From: Sphaerulina vaccinii | Taxonomy: Eukaryota; Ascomycota; Dothideomycetes; Mycosphaerellales; Mycosphaerellaceae | DNA: 64,000 nt | Direction: 5' to 3' | NCBI GenBank assembly: GCA_022570795.1 | Contig: JAKUDP010000007.1 | Coordinates: forward strand, 1,054,001-1,118,000 | In this document: piece after piece, positions 31,431 to 41,885 of the stretch | How the letters are laid out: each line of letters opens with the position of its first letter | How positions within the stretch are numbered: position 1 is the first letter of the stretch | Translations under genes and position numbers: made by a program | Notes under the pieces: model-generated | The model's database searches: none | Seen by the model: only the letters and a program-made list of their open reading frames with translations | Told to the model about the DNA's origin: nothing

Positions 31431-32684
31431 TTACATTATTGGGCATCCATCCTTGTTGAGATAATCCTCATCCTCCTCCTCAGCCGTGAGAATGTGGCAC
31501 CCAATGCGCTTCTTCTCGAGTATTCTGAGTGTGCCAGTCTTACCTTTCACGCGCACTGCATCTCTCACAAGTCCAGCATCCACCGCTTGTGCTTCCTCCC
31601 AAGACCAGCTGCTGAGGAAAGCTTCCAGCGCGATGGAGTAGGCCCGGTAGGCCGCTCGGGAGTCGGGATCAGCGTCCATGGGGCCGGCCATCACCTCTGC
31701 TGTCTGAATGAGATTGGTTGAGAAGAACCGATCCCAGTCCTCACGCGTGCTTTTGAGGGCAGAGGCGTTCTCTTTCGACAATTTGAGCGACTTGATCTCA
31801 GGAAACGCCGTCACCAGTCGATAGAGCTCATTAGCACAGCAGTGCCCTGTCCAATGTACAGCCTCAATCCTCCTGAGCCCGCCGGTCATGGGCAGCCGAT
31901 CTCGTACTTGCGAAGCGTTGAGTGATGCTGCGAAATCGAAGGTGTAGAAGGTGAAGGGCAAGAGAAATGCTTCGTGGTATACTAACCGACAGGTTTGCAG
32001 GATGTTGAGATCGATGCCTGTATCAGAGTGCCATTTCTTCAGACCGTCTGCTGGTGGGCCATACAGCTTCTTCAACTCTGTGTTCAGGTGCTTACAGTTC
32101 TTGCATCTGTCCTGGGGATGGCGATGCTCATGCTGAGAGGTACAAACCTTGGCGTACTTTCCGAGCTCCAGCTCTCGAATGACCATGTCGCATGCGCGAT
32201 GGTGATAGTCGTATGGTAGCAGATCGAATGCAGAATCACTAGATGCTGGCGGCGCATTGACTGGTGACTGACTGGAGGCTGTTGGCACATCGACAATCCA
32301 CGGCGCCACTGGAATAGCGGCGGTCTCGCTCGCGGAGTAAGGCTTGATCCATGCATGTGGATCTAGACACGTCTGATACGACCACTTCACATACTGACCT
32401 GCTTTCTGCCACTCGCAAGGAATCCAGTTGTCGGCAGCCTTGCACTTTCGCAAGCGGAAGTGAACAAATCCCACGCCAAAGACTTCTTCATAGATCTGAT
32501 TGCGAACTTCTGCGGGTAACTTGAATAGGCGGCACGCCGTCTGTGGTTTGGGGTTGTTGACATCGATTTCTGTGGTCTCGTCGCGGTCGGGGCTCTTGAA
32601 TGAATGGAGGATCTCGGCGGCTTGGAAGATAGCTGTGGTCTCTGAGTCTCCAGCAACACGCTTACGCTTGCGTGGTTTGGCCAT
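31431..32684 (-). CDS. 2EXR/DUF7730-like domain protein
   Basis: A single exon of 417 residues from ATG 32684 (MAKPRKRKRVAGDSET), which follows a long in-frame but unlikely extension. A basic N-terminus is followed by FKLPAEVRNQIYEEVFG, the F-box-like opening of the 2EXR/DUF7730 families abundant in Dothideomycetes. Later parts include LNILQTCRLVYHEAFLLPF, the usual second block, and a cysteine/histidine-containing insert (CTSQHEHRHPQDRCKNC) that may bind metal. Role unknown; such proteins are often lineage-specific and clustered with repeats. Two decayed copies of its 3' end lie downstream. Confidence 0.75.
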   Translation of the reverse strand: MAKPRKRKRVAGDSETTAIFQAAEILHSFKSPDRDETTEIDVNNPKPQTACRLFKLPAEVRNQIYEEVFGVGFVHFRLRKCKAADNWIPCEWQKAGQYVKWSYQTCLDPHAWIKPYSASETAAIPVAPWIVDVPTASSQSPVNAPPASSDSAFDLLPYDYHHRACDMVIRELELGKYAKVCTSQHEHRHPQDRCKNCKHLNTELKKLYGPPADGLKKWHSDTGIDLNILQTCRLVYHEAFLLPFTFYTFDFAASLNASQVRDRLPMTGGLRRIEAVHWTGHCCANELYRLVTAFPEIKSLKLSKENASALKSTREDWDRFFSTNLIQTAEVMAGPMDADPDSRAAYRAYSIALEAFLSSWSWEEAQAVDAGLVRDAVRVKGKTGTLRILEKKRIGCHILTAEEEDEDYLNKDGCPIM

Positions 32685-32886
32685 CTGTCGCGTTTGGCAA
32701 TTGTGTCGGCGAGGTTGATGTCGAGGTTTCAAGTTCAAGGTGAGCTTGAGCCCTCGAACAACAACAACCACAAACCCCTGTTCCAGTTTGGCAGTTCCTT
32801 GGCGAACGCCACAACGATCGCGACTGCCCTCCTTGCAACTGATCTTCGACTTCCACCTGACTCCAAGAAGCATACTACACCTCCTA

Positions 32887-33122
32887 TGCCGGCACTCAAG
32901 CCCACGAACTGTTCACGGCGACGCGAAGTACTCACTGACGACCGATATGGGTACAAGGTGAATGCGTGGCCGCGCCACAGCGACTCCGCCATGCCGTGGT
33001 TTGTGCGACACAACAAGCCAATGGTATCAGGGGCAAAAGAGGGTACCCGCCATTCATGCTTGCATCCTTGCTGCAGGCGCTTCCAGAAGAAGATCGCCGA
33101 CAGGGAGCACGAGCAGCGATGA
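32887..33122 (+). CDS. Small hypothetical basic protein
   Basis: A 78-residue ORF (MPALKPTNCSRRREVL start; SCLHPCCRRFQKKIADREHE near the end) on the strand opposite the 2EXR-like gene and diverging from it. It carries four cysteines and many basic residues, and no signal peptide. Support is only composition and position, so it may be non-coding promoter sequence. Confidence 0.3.
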
Positions 33123-33377
33123 TGTCTGACTGGCAGATTTGGCAAATTCCTTGTCTTGGGAAATCCACTTCACGTCGCGTGCGTGGCGGATAGCGGAATC
33201 AAGACTCCACTGCTACCGCAGCAGTGTAGCGACAGGTTACCTCCTGCCTTGGAGGGCTTTGTTTATTGTTCCTACTTCCACCTCACATTCCACTAACGTG
33301 CCCATCTTGAGCTGCTAACGCTTGCATGCCCAGCAGTCTCGACGCTGCATGCAGGCACCGACAGGACCGACGAGAAC

Positions 33378-36300
33378 ATGTCTTCGACGCTCCAGGAGCG
33401 GGAGATACAGCGATACTATCAGCCATGGCTTGCTGCACACGGCTCGAGTCTGAACGTCGCAAAACACGTTGATTCCCTGGCACAATGGGACTTACAGAAG
33501 CAAGGCTACCAGCCCAAGACAAGCCGGGACAAGGCGATAACAGCTTTCGCGCAAATCGTAGCTCTTCGACTGAATGTGCGACGCTGCATGGTCTCCTTGA
33601 TCGATGCCTCAAACCAATACATACTAGCCGAGGCGACCCAGACGCACTCTGCTACGAACGATGCAGGACACCGAGGGGATGAGCTTTGGCTGGGTAGCGC
33701 GATACTGTCTCGCGGTGATGCTGTCTGTGAGCACACTTTCAATAACACATGCTCCGCGCCCGAGGAAGATGGACGCCTCTACCACACAAAGGGGCTGATC
33801 ATAAACGACCTGCGGTTGGATGATCGCTTCAAGAATCGGCCTTACGTGGTCCAAGAGCCTGGGTTGAGATTCTATGCAGGAGTGCCCCTACACTCTCGCA
33901 ATGGACACATGATTGGGGCAATAGCAGTATCAGATGATGCAGTGAGGAATGGGCTAGTGGCAGACCAGCTACGACTGATGCAGGAAACGGCACAAGGTGT
34001 GCTGGAACATCTCGAGTGGGCCAGGGATCGGGTCGATCGCTTCAAAGGAGAACGTATTGTCCGCGGCATGGCATCTTTCATTGAGGAGTGCGGCTCAATA
34101 CGCGATGGCTCTCGTCAAGAGGATTCGAGAGAGTCGAGGTCCGAGGCCGATGAACGCTCCACCAGTGCAGAGCGGGCATCGCATGGACTGCGCTCCAGCC
34201 CGCGTGCTACAAAGTCTTCGCGGCCACCCCTGACCAGCAAGAACTCCACCAAACGAGTAAACCAAAGCAAGCATCGAGCGGTAGGTCGAGCTGATGGCAT
34301 GTCTAGAATGTTTGCCACAGCCGCAGAGATACTTCGGGAGTCAACTCTCGCTGATGGCTGTGCGCTGTTTGGCGCGACTGCTGACAATGGCCGGACACCA
34401 AACATCAGAGCAACACCGCACAACCTGGACGGCGTTGCTGAGAAGAGCGCGGGCACCGTGTATGGCCAGCCATCGCCAGAATTTGCATCTGGTCAGGACA
34501 CCAATACCTCCGATAGCGATAGCTCACCTGCCTCAAGGCCATGCAAGATTCTATCGTTTGCAGTGGCTGATGAGCAGGCACGAGGAGACATAGAATCCGG
34601 AACAGCTTTGACGTTGGCCACGCTCGAGAACTACTTTGCATTGCATCCACACGGCAAGACGTTCTCATTCTCAGAAGAAGGCTCGGGCATCTCATCTGAG
34701 GAGGAAAGCGACGCGGTGGCTAGTGCAACAGAAGGTGACCATGCAGCTGACTCTTCAGGCGAGGCAAAGAGTTTCACAGCGAGAGCGCGTGCTCGCAAGC
34801 GACGAATGATGGATCACAAAGAGCTTCTCAAGAAGATACCTGGCGCCAAAACCGTCATCTTCTTGCCACTATACGACCACGCTGAGGAGAAACTGATCGC
34901 TGGAGCCTTCTTGTGGACATCGGTGACAGGGAGAATGCTTCAGGACTCAGATCTTTCGTATCTCCGAGCCTTTGGCAATTGCATAGTAAGTGAGGTCATT
35001 CGCATGAACATGCAGCGAAACGAGGCGGCGAAGACGACCTTCATCGCGTCGATGTCGCACGAGCTGAGAAGTCCACTTCATGGTATCCTTGGAGCGGCAG
35101 AGTTCCTCATGGATACGGCTACCGACTCTTATCAGAGCGGGCTTGTTACGTCAATCGTGACTTGCGGTAGGACGTTGCTAGATACTCTCAACCACGTGCT
35201 GGACTACAGCAAGATCAACAAGCTTGGCCGTACGCAGATGAGAAAGCGAGCGAAGCAGAACAAGCCTGTCAATCTTGCTTCAGACTCAACACTGGAGAGC
35301 CTAAACTTAACAGCTGACGTCGATCTTGGCATTCTGGTTGAAGAAGTCGCTGAGGCCGTCAGCGCCGGGCATACTTTTAAGCATTTGCCAGATCTCTCGA
35401 GTGCGCACAGGAACGGTGCAGCTGGGTCGACACATGAGAGTCTGGCAGGAGACGGTACGGGACCAGAGAAAGACGGCCACGTGCACAGGCGAGTCACCGT
35501 ACTGCTAGATATATCGCCACGCCGCAGTTGGCTTGTTCGCATTCAGCCAGGCGCACTCCGTCGAATCATTATGAACCTACTTGGCAATGCCCTCAAGTAC
35601 ACGACTTCTGGGTTTGTCGCTGTCTCATTACGAGCTCAAGAGAGTACAGACAATTCGAAGACGAAAGCTCTGATTCGCGTAGTGGACTCTGGCAAAGGCA
35701 TGTCTGAGTCTTTCCAACGAGATCGCTTGTTCGTGCCATTCTCTCAGGAAGATCCTTTCCAACCAGGAACAGGCCTGGGACTGAGTATCGTCAAGCAAAT
35801 AGTTGATTCACTGGGTGGCCACATTGAGGTCCGATCTGAGCTGGGCCTTGGCACGGAAGTCGATGTGATCTTGAGTCTGCCACCAGCGACTGGTGCAACT
35901 GTATCGCGGCCGCTCGGCAAGCCCAAAGCCGTGGACGACCGAACATCCAGAGACTCGTATGATGATCCAGGCGTCTTCGATCGCGAGATGGTAGAGATCG
36001 AGCAAAAGACGAGAGGTCGGCACCTGGTACTCCTCAGTCCCGCAGAGACGCTGTCCTCCCAGCCTCTGACGAGCGCGACATCACGATTCCAACAGAAGCT
36101 ATGTGAAATCGCAAAGCTTTGGTTTGGCATGAATGTGACCTATTCGACAAAGATGGATGTCGACGATGCCGACATCTATATTTACTGCGAGCCGCCACCT
36201 ATCTTGCAGCTGCGTGAACAGCACCGGGATTCTGTTGATGGTGTTGCAGCGACACGAGCCAAGAGTGGCCGCCGTGAGATACCAGTTATCATTGTGTGTC

Positions 36301-37220
36301 TGAACGACCAGGACGCGCTCGATATGACCAGGAACCACCAGAGTACACTTCGCGAACTGAGCAGGATCGTCGAAGTTATTCCTCAACCTTGTGGACCTCG
36401 AAAGCTGGCAAAGGCGTTCGTGCATTGCATTCGCAGGATGGAGGAGTTGCCTCCTGAGAGTGGTGAAGTAGACCCAGTCGACAGACGTGAGGACGGCCCA
36501 ACAGCAGATGGTGTTCCGCGCAATGAAGATGAAATTGGCGCGACTCAGCGACCCGGCAGTGGCCATCGCCACAACACAGACGACTTGCGCAACAGTGTCA
36601 GTGCAGCAGTGTCTCTTCCGACCACGACCGACAACGAATCAACTCCGAAAGCAAGCGACATCAATGCCAAAGACCCAATGGAGCCAGGAAGCAAGACGCC
36701 TCATTTGCTCCTGGTGGACGACAATAAGATCAATCGGCAGCTGCTCGTGATGTTCATGAAGAAGTGCAAATTCACGTATAGAGAAGCTGAGAACGGACAA
36801 GAAGCACTTGACGAGTATCAGAACGGCCTGGAACGTACTACTACAGACGGGTCGATAGATATCGAGATGCTCGATAATGACCAGCCAGACCTGACTGCGC
36901 TTCAGAACAGGAAAGACAGCAACGCCACTACTGCAAGCTCGAGAAGCAGACCTGCACCATTCGACTTTGTGCTCATGGACATCTCTATGCCCGTCATGGA
37001 CGGCATGGAAGCCACGCGACGAATCAGAGAATATGAGAAAGAGCAGGGAATGAAGAAGACGACTGTCATAGCTTTGACTGGACTTGCGAGCGAAGGTGCT
37101 AGAGAAGAAGCGGAGACTGTTGGCATTGATGTCTTCTTACCGAAGCCTGTAAAGTTCCAGGAGCTGCGGGCACTGCTTGAGATGCGGTCAAGAGGAGAGA
37201 TCAAGGCTACAGTGGCGTGA
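33378..37220 (+). CDS. Hybrid histidine kinase with GAF sensor and receiver
   Basis: A single exon of 1280 residues. A GAF domain lies at about residues 50-220 (ITAFAQIVALRLNVRRCMVS to RFYAGVPLHSRNGHMIGAIA). The H-box FIASMSHELRSPLHGIL carries phospho-acceptor His561. ATPase boxes are N (IIMNLLGNALKYTTSGF), G1 (DSGKGMS) and G2 (GTGLGLSIVKQ). The C-terminal receiver has LLLVDDNKINRQ and the phospho-acceptor Asp1201 in LMDISMPVMDG, plus Lys in LPKPVKF. It is probably a cytosolic multistep phosphorelay sensor feeding an HPt protein (Ypd1). The long Ser-rich linker at about 230-290 is disordered. There are no transmembrane segments or HAMP repeats, and the GAF domain is not a phytochrome module. 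Confidence 0.96.
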   Translation: MSSTLQEREIQRYYQPWLAAHGSSLNVAKHVDSLAQWDLQKQGYQPKTSRDKAITAFAQIVALRLNVRRCMVSLIDASNQYILAEATQTHSATNDAGHRGDELWLGSAILSRGDAVCEHTFNNTCSAPEEDGRLYHTKGLIINDLRLDDRFKNRPYVVQEPGLRFYAGVPLHSRNGHMIGAIAVSDDAVRNGLVADQLRLMQETAQGVLEHLEWARDRVDRFKGERIVRGMASFIEECGSIRDGSRQEDSRESRSEADERSTSAERASHGLRSSPRATKSSRPPLTSKNSTKRVNQSKHRAVGRADGMSRMFATAAEILRESTLADGCALFGATADNGRTPNIRATPHNLDGVAEKSAGTVYGQPSPEFASGQDTNTSDSDSSPASRPCKILSFAVADEQARGDIESGTALTLATLENYFALHPHGKTFSFSEEGSGISSEEESDAVASATEGDHAADSSGEAKSFTARARARKRRMMDHKELLKKIPGAKTVIFLPLYDHAEEKLIAGAFLWTSVTGRMLQDSDLSYLRAFGNCIVSEVIRMNMQRNEAAKTTFIASMSHELRSPLHGILGAAEFLMDTATDSYQSGLVTSIVTCGRTLLDTLNHVLDYSKINKLGRTQMRKRAKQNKPVNLASDSTLESLNLTADVDLGILVEEVAEAVSAGHTFKHLPDLSSAHRNGAAGSTHESLAGDGTGPEKDGHVHRRVTVLLDISPRRSWLVRIQPGALRRIIMNLLGNALKYTTSGFVAVSLRAQESTDNSKTKALIRVVDSGKGMSESFQRDRLFVPFSQEDPFQPGTGLGLSIVKQIVDSLGGHIEVRSELGLGTEVDVILSLPPATGATVSRPLGKPKAVDDRTSRDSYDDPGVFDREMVEIEQKTRGRHLVLLSPAETLSSQPLTSATSRFQQKLCEIAKLWFGMNVTYSTKMDVDDADIYIYCEPPPILQLREQHRDSVDGVAATRAKSGRREIPVIIVCLNDQDALDMTRNHQSTLRELSRIVEVIPQPCGPRKLAKAFVHCIRRMEELPPESGEVDPVDRREDGPTADGVPRNEDEIGATQRPGSGHRHNTDDLRNSVSAAVSLPTTTDNESTPKASDINAKDPMEPGSKTPHLLLVDDNKINRQLLVMFMKKCKFTYREAENGQEALDEYQNGLERTTTDGSIDIEMLDNDQPDLTALQNRKDSNATTASSRSRPAPFDFVLMDISMPVMDGMEATRRIREYEKEQGMKKTTVIALTGLASEGAREEAETVGIDVFLPKPVKFQELRALLEMRSRGEIKATVA

Positions 37221-37974
37221 AGAATATGCTCTTCAGATGGTGGCGTGCTGCATGCCATTGCCACAGTTGGCATGAATAGATTGAGCATCTGCATACTAAT
37301 GATACCCTTGCGATTGATATAGATCTAGAATACTTTCTACCACATCTAGTGGTCATCTTGGATATCCACGACTCGCTTGTCGTGAAAAATGTTGACAGAA
37401 ACAAGACAAAGTGGTAGCAACAGCTTCCAACAAGAAATGCCTTTCCGAGATCACATTGCACGCCACAAGAAAGCCTAGATTCATTGTCATCGATGCTTTC
37501 GAGTCTGAATGTTTATGATAGGGGACCAGGAGCTCGAAAGAAACGAGGCTTGAACATCGAGAGCAGAGTGGAGGAATTTGAAGTACCGTCTTCGTCTTCG
37601 GGTCTATCTCTCGCGGCTAATTGTAGGACCACATGGGCTCCCATAGGGTACCGTGTGCAGCGGCGCGGCGTGGGTCTTGGTATGGAGTGTTGGCCTGGGG
37701 ATTGTCTTGGCCTCACATACAACTTCATGCCCAGCTGGCTCGGCGCCGCGACACTACGATCAATACGAGCACGTGTGGCTTCATCCATGGCTTTGTGTCC
37801 ACCTCGTCGTCTATGCCACCGGGTTAATTCCCTCCGCTTGTGGAGCCGACATTGTCGTTAGCATCAATTCATACATATGCTTGCTCATGCCTCTGGGATC
37901 TGCGTCTGCATCTGTCTTTCGAGATCAGTTCGACAACAACCTCCTTTCCACTCATCAGCAAGACAACACTCAAG
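37221..37974. other. Intergenic region upstream of the sugar transporter
   Basis: No supported gene. A pyrimidine-rich stretch precedes the transporter ATG (37920-37970), consistent with a 5' leader. Confidence 0.3.
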
Positions 37975-39769
37975 ATGAGTGCCACGATTGGCCATGAGGC
38001 CGACATGGAGACCAAAGGCCACCAGACCCAGATCGAAGATATCTACGACAGTGATGAGAAGACACGAGCCGCCGATATGAAAGCAGATGCCATCGATGCA
38101 GAAAATGCAGAACACAAGCTGGGTGTGATCTCTGCGATCAGAGGCTACCCAATGGCTGCAACATGGGCATTCATCATCTCTTGCACAATTGTAAGTCTCA
38201 TACTCTCTTCAGTTGCGAGGAAGCACGACTAATCTCAACATTCAGATCATGGAAGCCTACTGCGTCTTCCTAATGGGAAACTTCATCGCCCTCCCAGCCT
38301 TCGCAAACCGCTACGGAGTCTACAGCCCCACAGAAGACCAATACGTGATCGAAACGTCCTGGCAAAGCGCCCTCCAAATGGGCGGTCCCATCGGAGCAAT
38401 AATCGGAGTCGTACTCGCCGGTCCACTCACCAGCAGGATCGGATACCGCTGGGCCTTCATCTCCAATCTCATGCTACTAAACGCCTTCATCTTCGTATTC
38501 TACTTCGCCAACTCCCTCCCTGTTATGTTGGCAGCTCAACTTCTCGAAGGAATTCCATGGGGAGTCTTCATCGCCAACTCGCCTGCATATTGTAGTGAGA
38601 TTGTGCCGATTCCGTTGCGAGCGCCGGCGACGCAGATGTTGCAGATGTTTTGGGCTATTGGAGCGATTATCGTGCAGGGCGTGACTTACAACTACAATGG
38701 ACTGGACTCAGAGACTGCGTATAGAGTTCCTATTGCTCTGCAGTGGATGTTTCCTACTCCTCTGGCCATTCTTATCTTCTTGGCTCCGGAGTCGCCTTGG
38801 TGGCTTACGAGGAAGGGGAAGTATGAGCAGGCTGCGAAAGCAGTAGGACGTTTGGGTAAGAAGGCCTCTGGACAGGCCAATCACGAATCTGTTGTCGCTA
38901 TGATGCGTCGCACGATTGAACTTGAGAAGGATACCAGCGATCCTAGTCTTGTCGAGCTGTTCAAAGGACGCGACCTATACCGTACTGCGATCGTCTGCGG
39001 TGTGTATGCGGCTCAGAACTTGACAGGCAATTTGATTGCCAATCAAGCCGTCTACTTCTTCCGACGTAAGTCATCTCCGCCCAATGACTTCTGATCGAGA
39101 TCCATACTAACACACCCACAGAAGCCGGAATCGGCGTGAACCTCGCCTTCGCCCTCGGCCTGATTACCTCTGCCCTTCAGACCATCTTCGTCATGCTCTC
39201 CTGGATCCTCACCACCTATCTCGGCAGGCGACCAATCTACGTCTGGGGTTCAGCTTTCAATACTTTCCTGCTCATCATGCTAGGAGTCGCAGCCACTGTG
39301 CCAGTTTCCAGCGAATCGGCAAGAACAGCAGCTTCTCTAGCTCAGGCATCTCTAGGTCTTATCATCTCCGTGCTCTTCACTCTAGGACCCGCGCCGGCTT
39401 CCTGGGTCATCATCGGAGAGACTTCGTCGATTCGTCTTAGGCCTCTGACAACTGGTATTGGACGTGGATGTTACTATCTCGTGAACATTCCTTGCATCTT
39501 CTTGTCGAGCTGGATGTTGAATCCTGAGGTAAGTCTTCTTCTTGAACCATGTGTATGAACAGCTACTGACAAGTCCTTAGGGCGCGAATCTCGGAGGCAA
39601 ATGTGGCTATGTCTGGGGAGGCACTGGGTTCGTCTGCTTCGTTCTGGCTTACTTCTTCTTGCCTGAGATGAAGGGCAGATCGTATCGTGAGATTGATATT
39701 TTGTTCAATAGGAAAGTGCCAGCGCGCCAGTGGAAGAAGACAGTCGTGGATATCCAAGATGACCACTAA
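37975..39769 (+). CDS. MFS sugar transporter, alpha-glucoside/maltose permease type
   Basis: Four exons: 37975-38190, 38246-39065, 39122-39528 and 39581-39769. Introns are 55, 56 and 52 nt, all with GTAAGT donors, and phases agree. Sugar-porter hallmarks are GPLTSRIGYRW after TM2, APESPWWLTRKGKYEQA in the central loop, YLGRRPIYVWG after TM8, and the ETSSIRLRPLTTGIGRGCYY loop typical of maltose permeases. It ends in a PEMKGRSYREID tail motif. It probably imports di- or oligosaccharides by proton symport at the plasma membrane. Confidence 0.93.
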
Positions 39770-39997
39770 GGGTGGACATTGCCGGTGCTTGATCGTATGT
39801 AATGAGCGTCCATAGATGTGAGGACTTCCAAGTGCAGACATATCATCAATTTGAATCGCGTCGCTATTGTAACAAGTTCTCGAAGTCAAGCTAATTCTCG
39901 AGAACTTCTCAAATCTCTCAACTCGTCATCGGACATGTGTGAATTTGTCCTTAAAACGCGAGACTTACATATTAAACCCAGATTCATGTCCTTTCAA

Positions 39998-40143
39998 CGA
40001 TCGTCCAGGTGATATGGTCTAGTTAGTAAGTCATTAGCTTATGCTAACGCTTAACAAGGAGCTGTCTGTCCAGGTAACACAGGATCAAGTTGTGGCGCTT
40101 GCGTGGAAGCACTAGTGCCTTAAAGTGTGAAGGCGGTTGTTTT
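39998..40143 (+). ncRNA. Putative structured ncRNA, array unit 1
   Basis: CATATT box at about 39969, 28 bp before the head CGATCGTCC. The A-box region is AGTTAGTAAGTC and the hairpin stem is TTAGC/GCTAA (loop TTAT). The tail GGCGGTTG pairs with the head using wobble pairs in place of the usual ones, then TTTT. Predicted length is 146 nt. It is the most diverged head of the array. Confidence 0.6.
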
Positions 40144-40237
40144 GCCGTCGTCGCTGTCTTTTGTACCAGATCTTCCTGCTTTCAAATCTTAGTAATGGAG
40201 CAGCTAATATGTGTGGTTGTGGAGGTAGGCTCTCCAA

Positions 40238-40391
40238 TAATCGTCATGGCTGAGTGGCTGTGTTGGTAAGTCGTCATGGAAGTGACGCTGATAGGCATTG
40301 GAACACTTGCAAGTTCCAAGTTCCGGATATAGATGCGGTGTACACTAGCTGTGCAAGATGTGCCGGCCACAAGGTAGGAGGTGATTGCTTT
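40238..40391 (+). ncRNA. Putative structured ncRNA, array unit 2
   Basis: TAATATG box about 28 bp upstream. The head is TAATCGTCA and the A-box region is TGGCTGAGTGGCTG with TTGGTAAGTC. The hairpin is CGTCA-TGGAAG-TGACG. The middle carries a 7-bp hairpin TTGGAAC/GTTCCAA (40298-40319). The tail is GGTGATTG followed by CTTT rather than TTTT, so termination may use the later TCCTTTTG at about 40404. Confidence 0.65.
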
Positions 40392-40491
40392 GCTAGCAAT
40401 GTATCCTTTTGATCTTCTTTCTAGCCCTTGACTTTTGCCTCGCGCGTCTCAGACCAGCTTATATGTCTTACCTATTTGCTTTGACTCCAAA

Positions 40492-40635
40492 TAGTCGTCC
40501 TGGCTGAGTGGCTGAGTCGGTAAGTCGTCATGAAATTGACGCTGATCGTGCATTGGAGAGGTGCCAGTTCTACCTTCCAGAAGTCTTCTCTGGAAGACCA
40601 CTTGCGCCGTTCGCGAGATGGAAGGCGATTGTTTT
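40492..40635 (+). ncRNA. Putative structured ncRNA, array unit 3
   Basis: TTATATG box 28 bp upstream. The head TAGTCGTCC pairs with the tail GGCGATTG. The A-box region is TGGCTGAGTGGCTGAGTCGG, with two overlapping A-box-like matches. The hairpin is CGTCA-TGAAAT-TGACG. The middle has an 8-bp hairpin CTTCCAGA/TCTGGAAG (40574-40596). TTTT ends at 40635; predicted length 144 nt. Confidence 0.75.
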
Positions 40636-40735
40636 GCTACCCGAGTGTTCTTTTGGTCTTTTCACTGGCCATTTGCTTCTGACTTGCGCATCTCAGGCCA
40701 GCTCATATGAACCACCCAAATGCTGCAGCTCTCAA

Positions 40736-40909
40736 CATTCGTCCGACCTCATTGGCCGGACCTCAATGGCCGGATCTCAATGGCCGAGTCGATAAGTCGC
40801 CACAACTGTGTGTGCTCGACTTCAAGCTGCAATGAATGTCTGATTCGTGACTCAAGGATTCTCGAGTGGTTTGTATAAGTTATCGCATCCATGAACGGGC
40901 GATTCTTTT
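40736..40909 (+). ncRNA. Putative structured ncRNA, array unit 4 (expanded A-box)
   Basis: CATATG box 28 bp upstream. The head is CATTCGTCC and the tail is GGCGATTC then TTTT, pairing at about seven positions. The A-box region is triplicated as three 14-bp repeats (40745-40786), which accounts for 28 of its 174 nt. Without them it would match the other units' length of about 146 nt. Confidence 0.6.
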
Positions 40910-41000
40910 GCTGACCAACTACTCCTTTGTGCGTCTCGTTGGCCATTTACTGTTGAATCAGACCAGCTGATATGTATGGTCTGGGTGCCGCAACCTTCAA

Positions 41001-41145
41001 CATTCGTCCTGGCGAAGTGGCCTAGTCGGTAAGTCGTTGCGAATGTGATGCTCGAAAGGTAGTTGCGAGACTTGTGTTTTAGATGAAGGCACCCTAATGG
41101 CCACTATCGCAACTGCGTACCGTGGAGTTGGCGGCGTTAGGTTTT
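41001..41145 (+). ncRNA. Putative structured ncRNA, array unit 5
   Basis: GATATGTAT box 28 bp upstream. The head is CATTCGTCC and the A-box region is TGGCGAAGTGGCCTAGTCGG then GTAAGTCG. The hairpin is CGTTGC-GAAT-GTGATG. The middle is closed by a strong 8-bp stem AGTTGCGA/TCGCAACT (41061-41114). The tail is degenerate (GGCGTTAGG) before TTTT at 41142-41145. Length 145 nt. Confidence 0.65.
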
Positions 41146-41244
41146 GCTGTCAAGTTATCCTTTTGTAGAAGTGTGGTTCTTCTGCATAGCATCTCCTCGC
41201 CTCAGTCCAGCTTTCATATATCATTCACACCCAGCAATCCTCAT

Positions 41245-41392
41245 CAATCGTCCCAGCCTCCGTGGCGCAGTCGGTAAGTCGTCACGATTGTAATGCCCGG
41301 ACAGGACGTACTTCCATCAGGCATTGAGCTCTAGTGCCAAGACTCCACCACTCGTGGAATAGCTCTCACACAAGGTGTCAGGCGATTGTTTT
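41245..41392 (+). ncRNA. Putative structured ncRNA, array unit 6
   Basis: CATATATC box at about 41215, 28 bp before the head CAATCGTCC. A near-ideal A box TGGCGCAGTCGG. The hairpin is CGTCAC-GATT-GTAATG with one mismatch, and a weaker middle stem is GGCA/TGCC (41320-41338). The tail GGCGATTG is complementary to the head with a single bulge, then TTTT. Length 148 nt. A second TTCTTTTG follows 17 bp later. Confidence 0.8.
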
Positions 41393-41493
41393 GCCACTCC
41401 AAGTACGTTCTTTTGCGTCCAGATTGTGTCAATTTGTGCATCTCCTCGCCCTAGACCAGCATTCATATATCATCCAGATGACGCAACTCTCAT

Positions 41494-41632
41494 CAATCGT
41501 CCAAGCCTCCGTGGTGCAGTCGGTAAGTCGTTGCGAATGTGATGCTCGAATGAGGACTTAGTCGATTCTTGAATCAAAATTCAGAGCTTTGTTCATTGTC
41601 CTGTATGTCACAAGATCTAGGGCGATTGTTTT
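41494..41632 (+). ncRNA. Putative structured ncRNA, array unit 7
   Basis: CATATATC box 28 bp upstream. The head CAATCGTCC and tail GGGCGATTG can form a continuous 9-bp terminal stem (one U-G). A box TGGTGCAGTCGG. The hairpin is CGTTGC-GAAT-GTGATG. A small middle hairpin GATTC-TT-GAATC lies at 41564-41575. TTTT ends at 41632; length 139 nt, the shortest. Confidence 0.8.
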
Positions 41633-41739
41633 GCCATTCGAACGCCTCTGTTGTTTGCCAGATATACGAGCATCTCTTTTTGACGAAGCGCATCCTCCGT
41701 ACCAGCATTCATATAACATCCAGATCCAGCAATTCCCAA

Positions 41740-41885
41740 CAGTCGTCTAGCCTTCGTGGCTGAGTCGGTAATATGTCGCTAATGTGATGCTCGAATAGGC
41801 ACACGTCGAGTACTCTTCGGAGTCCAAACCAGGGCTTGAATTGTGCTCTTAGAAAAGCCTCTACGAGGTGAAGAGCGATTGTTTT
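41740..41885 (+). ncRNA. Putative structured ncRNA, array unit 8
   Basis: CATATAAC box 28 bp upstream. The head is CAGTCGTCT and the tail AGCGATTG, then TTTT. A box TGGCTGAGTCGG. The hairpin is TGTCGC-TAAT-GTGATG. The middle contains ACTC-TTCG-GAGT (41812-41823), a UUCG tetraloop on a 4-bp stem. Length 146 nt. Confidence 0.8.

Noticed and set aside
32685..32873. Longer N-terminus for the 2EXR-like protein
   Set aside because: The extension is composition-poor and overlaps the likely promoter; the ATG at 32684 begins a typical basic nuclear-type N-terminus.
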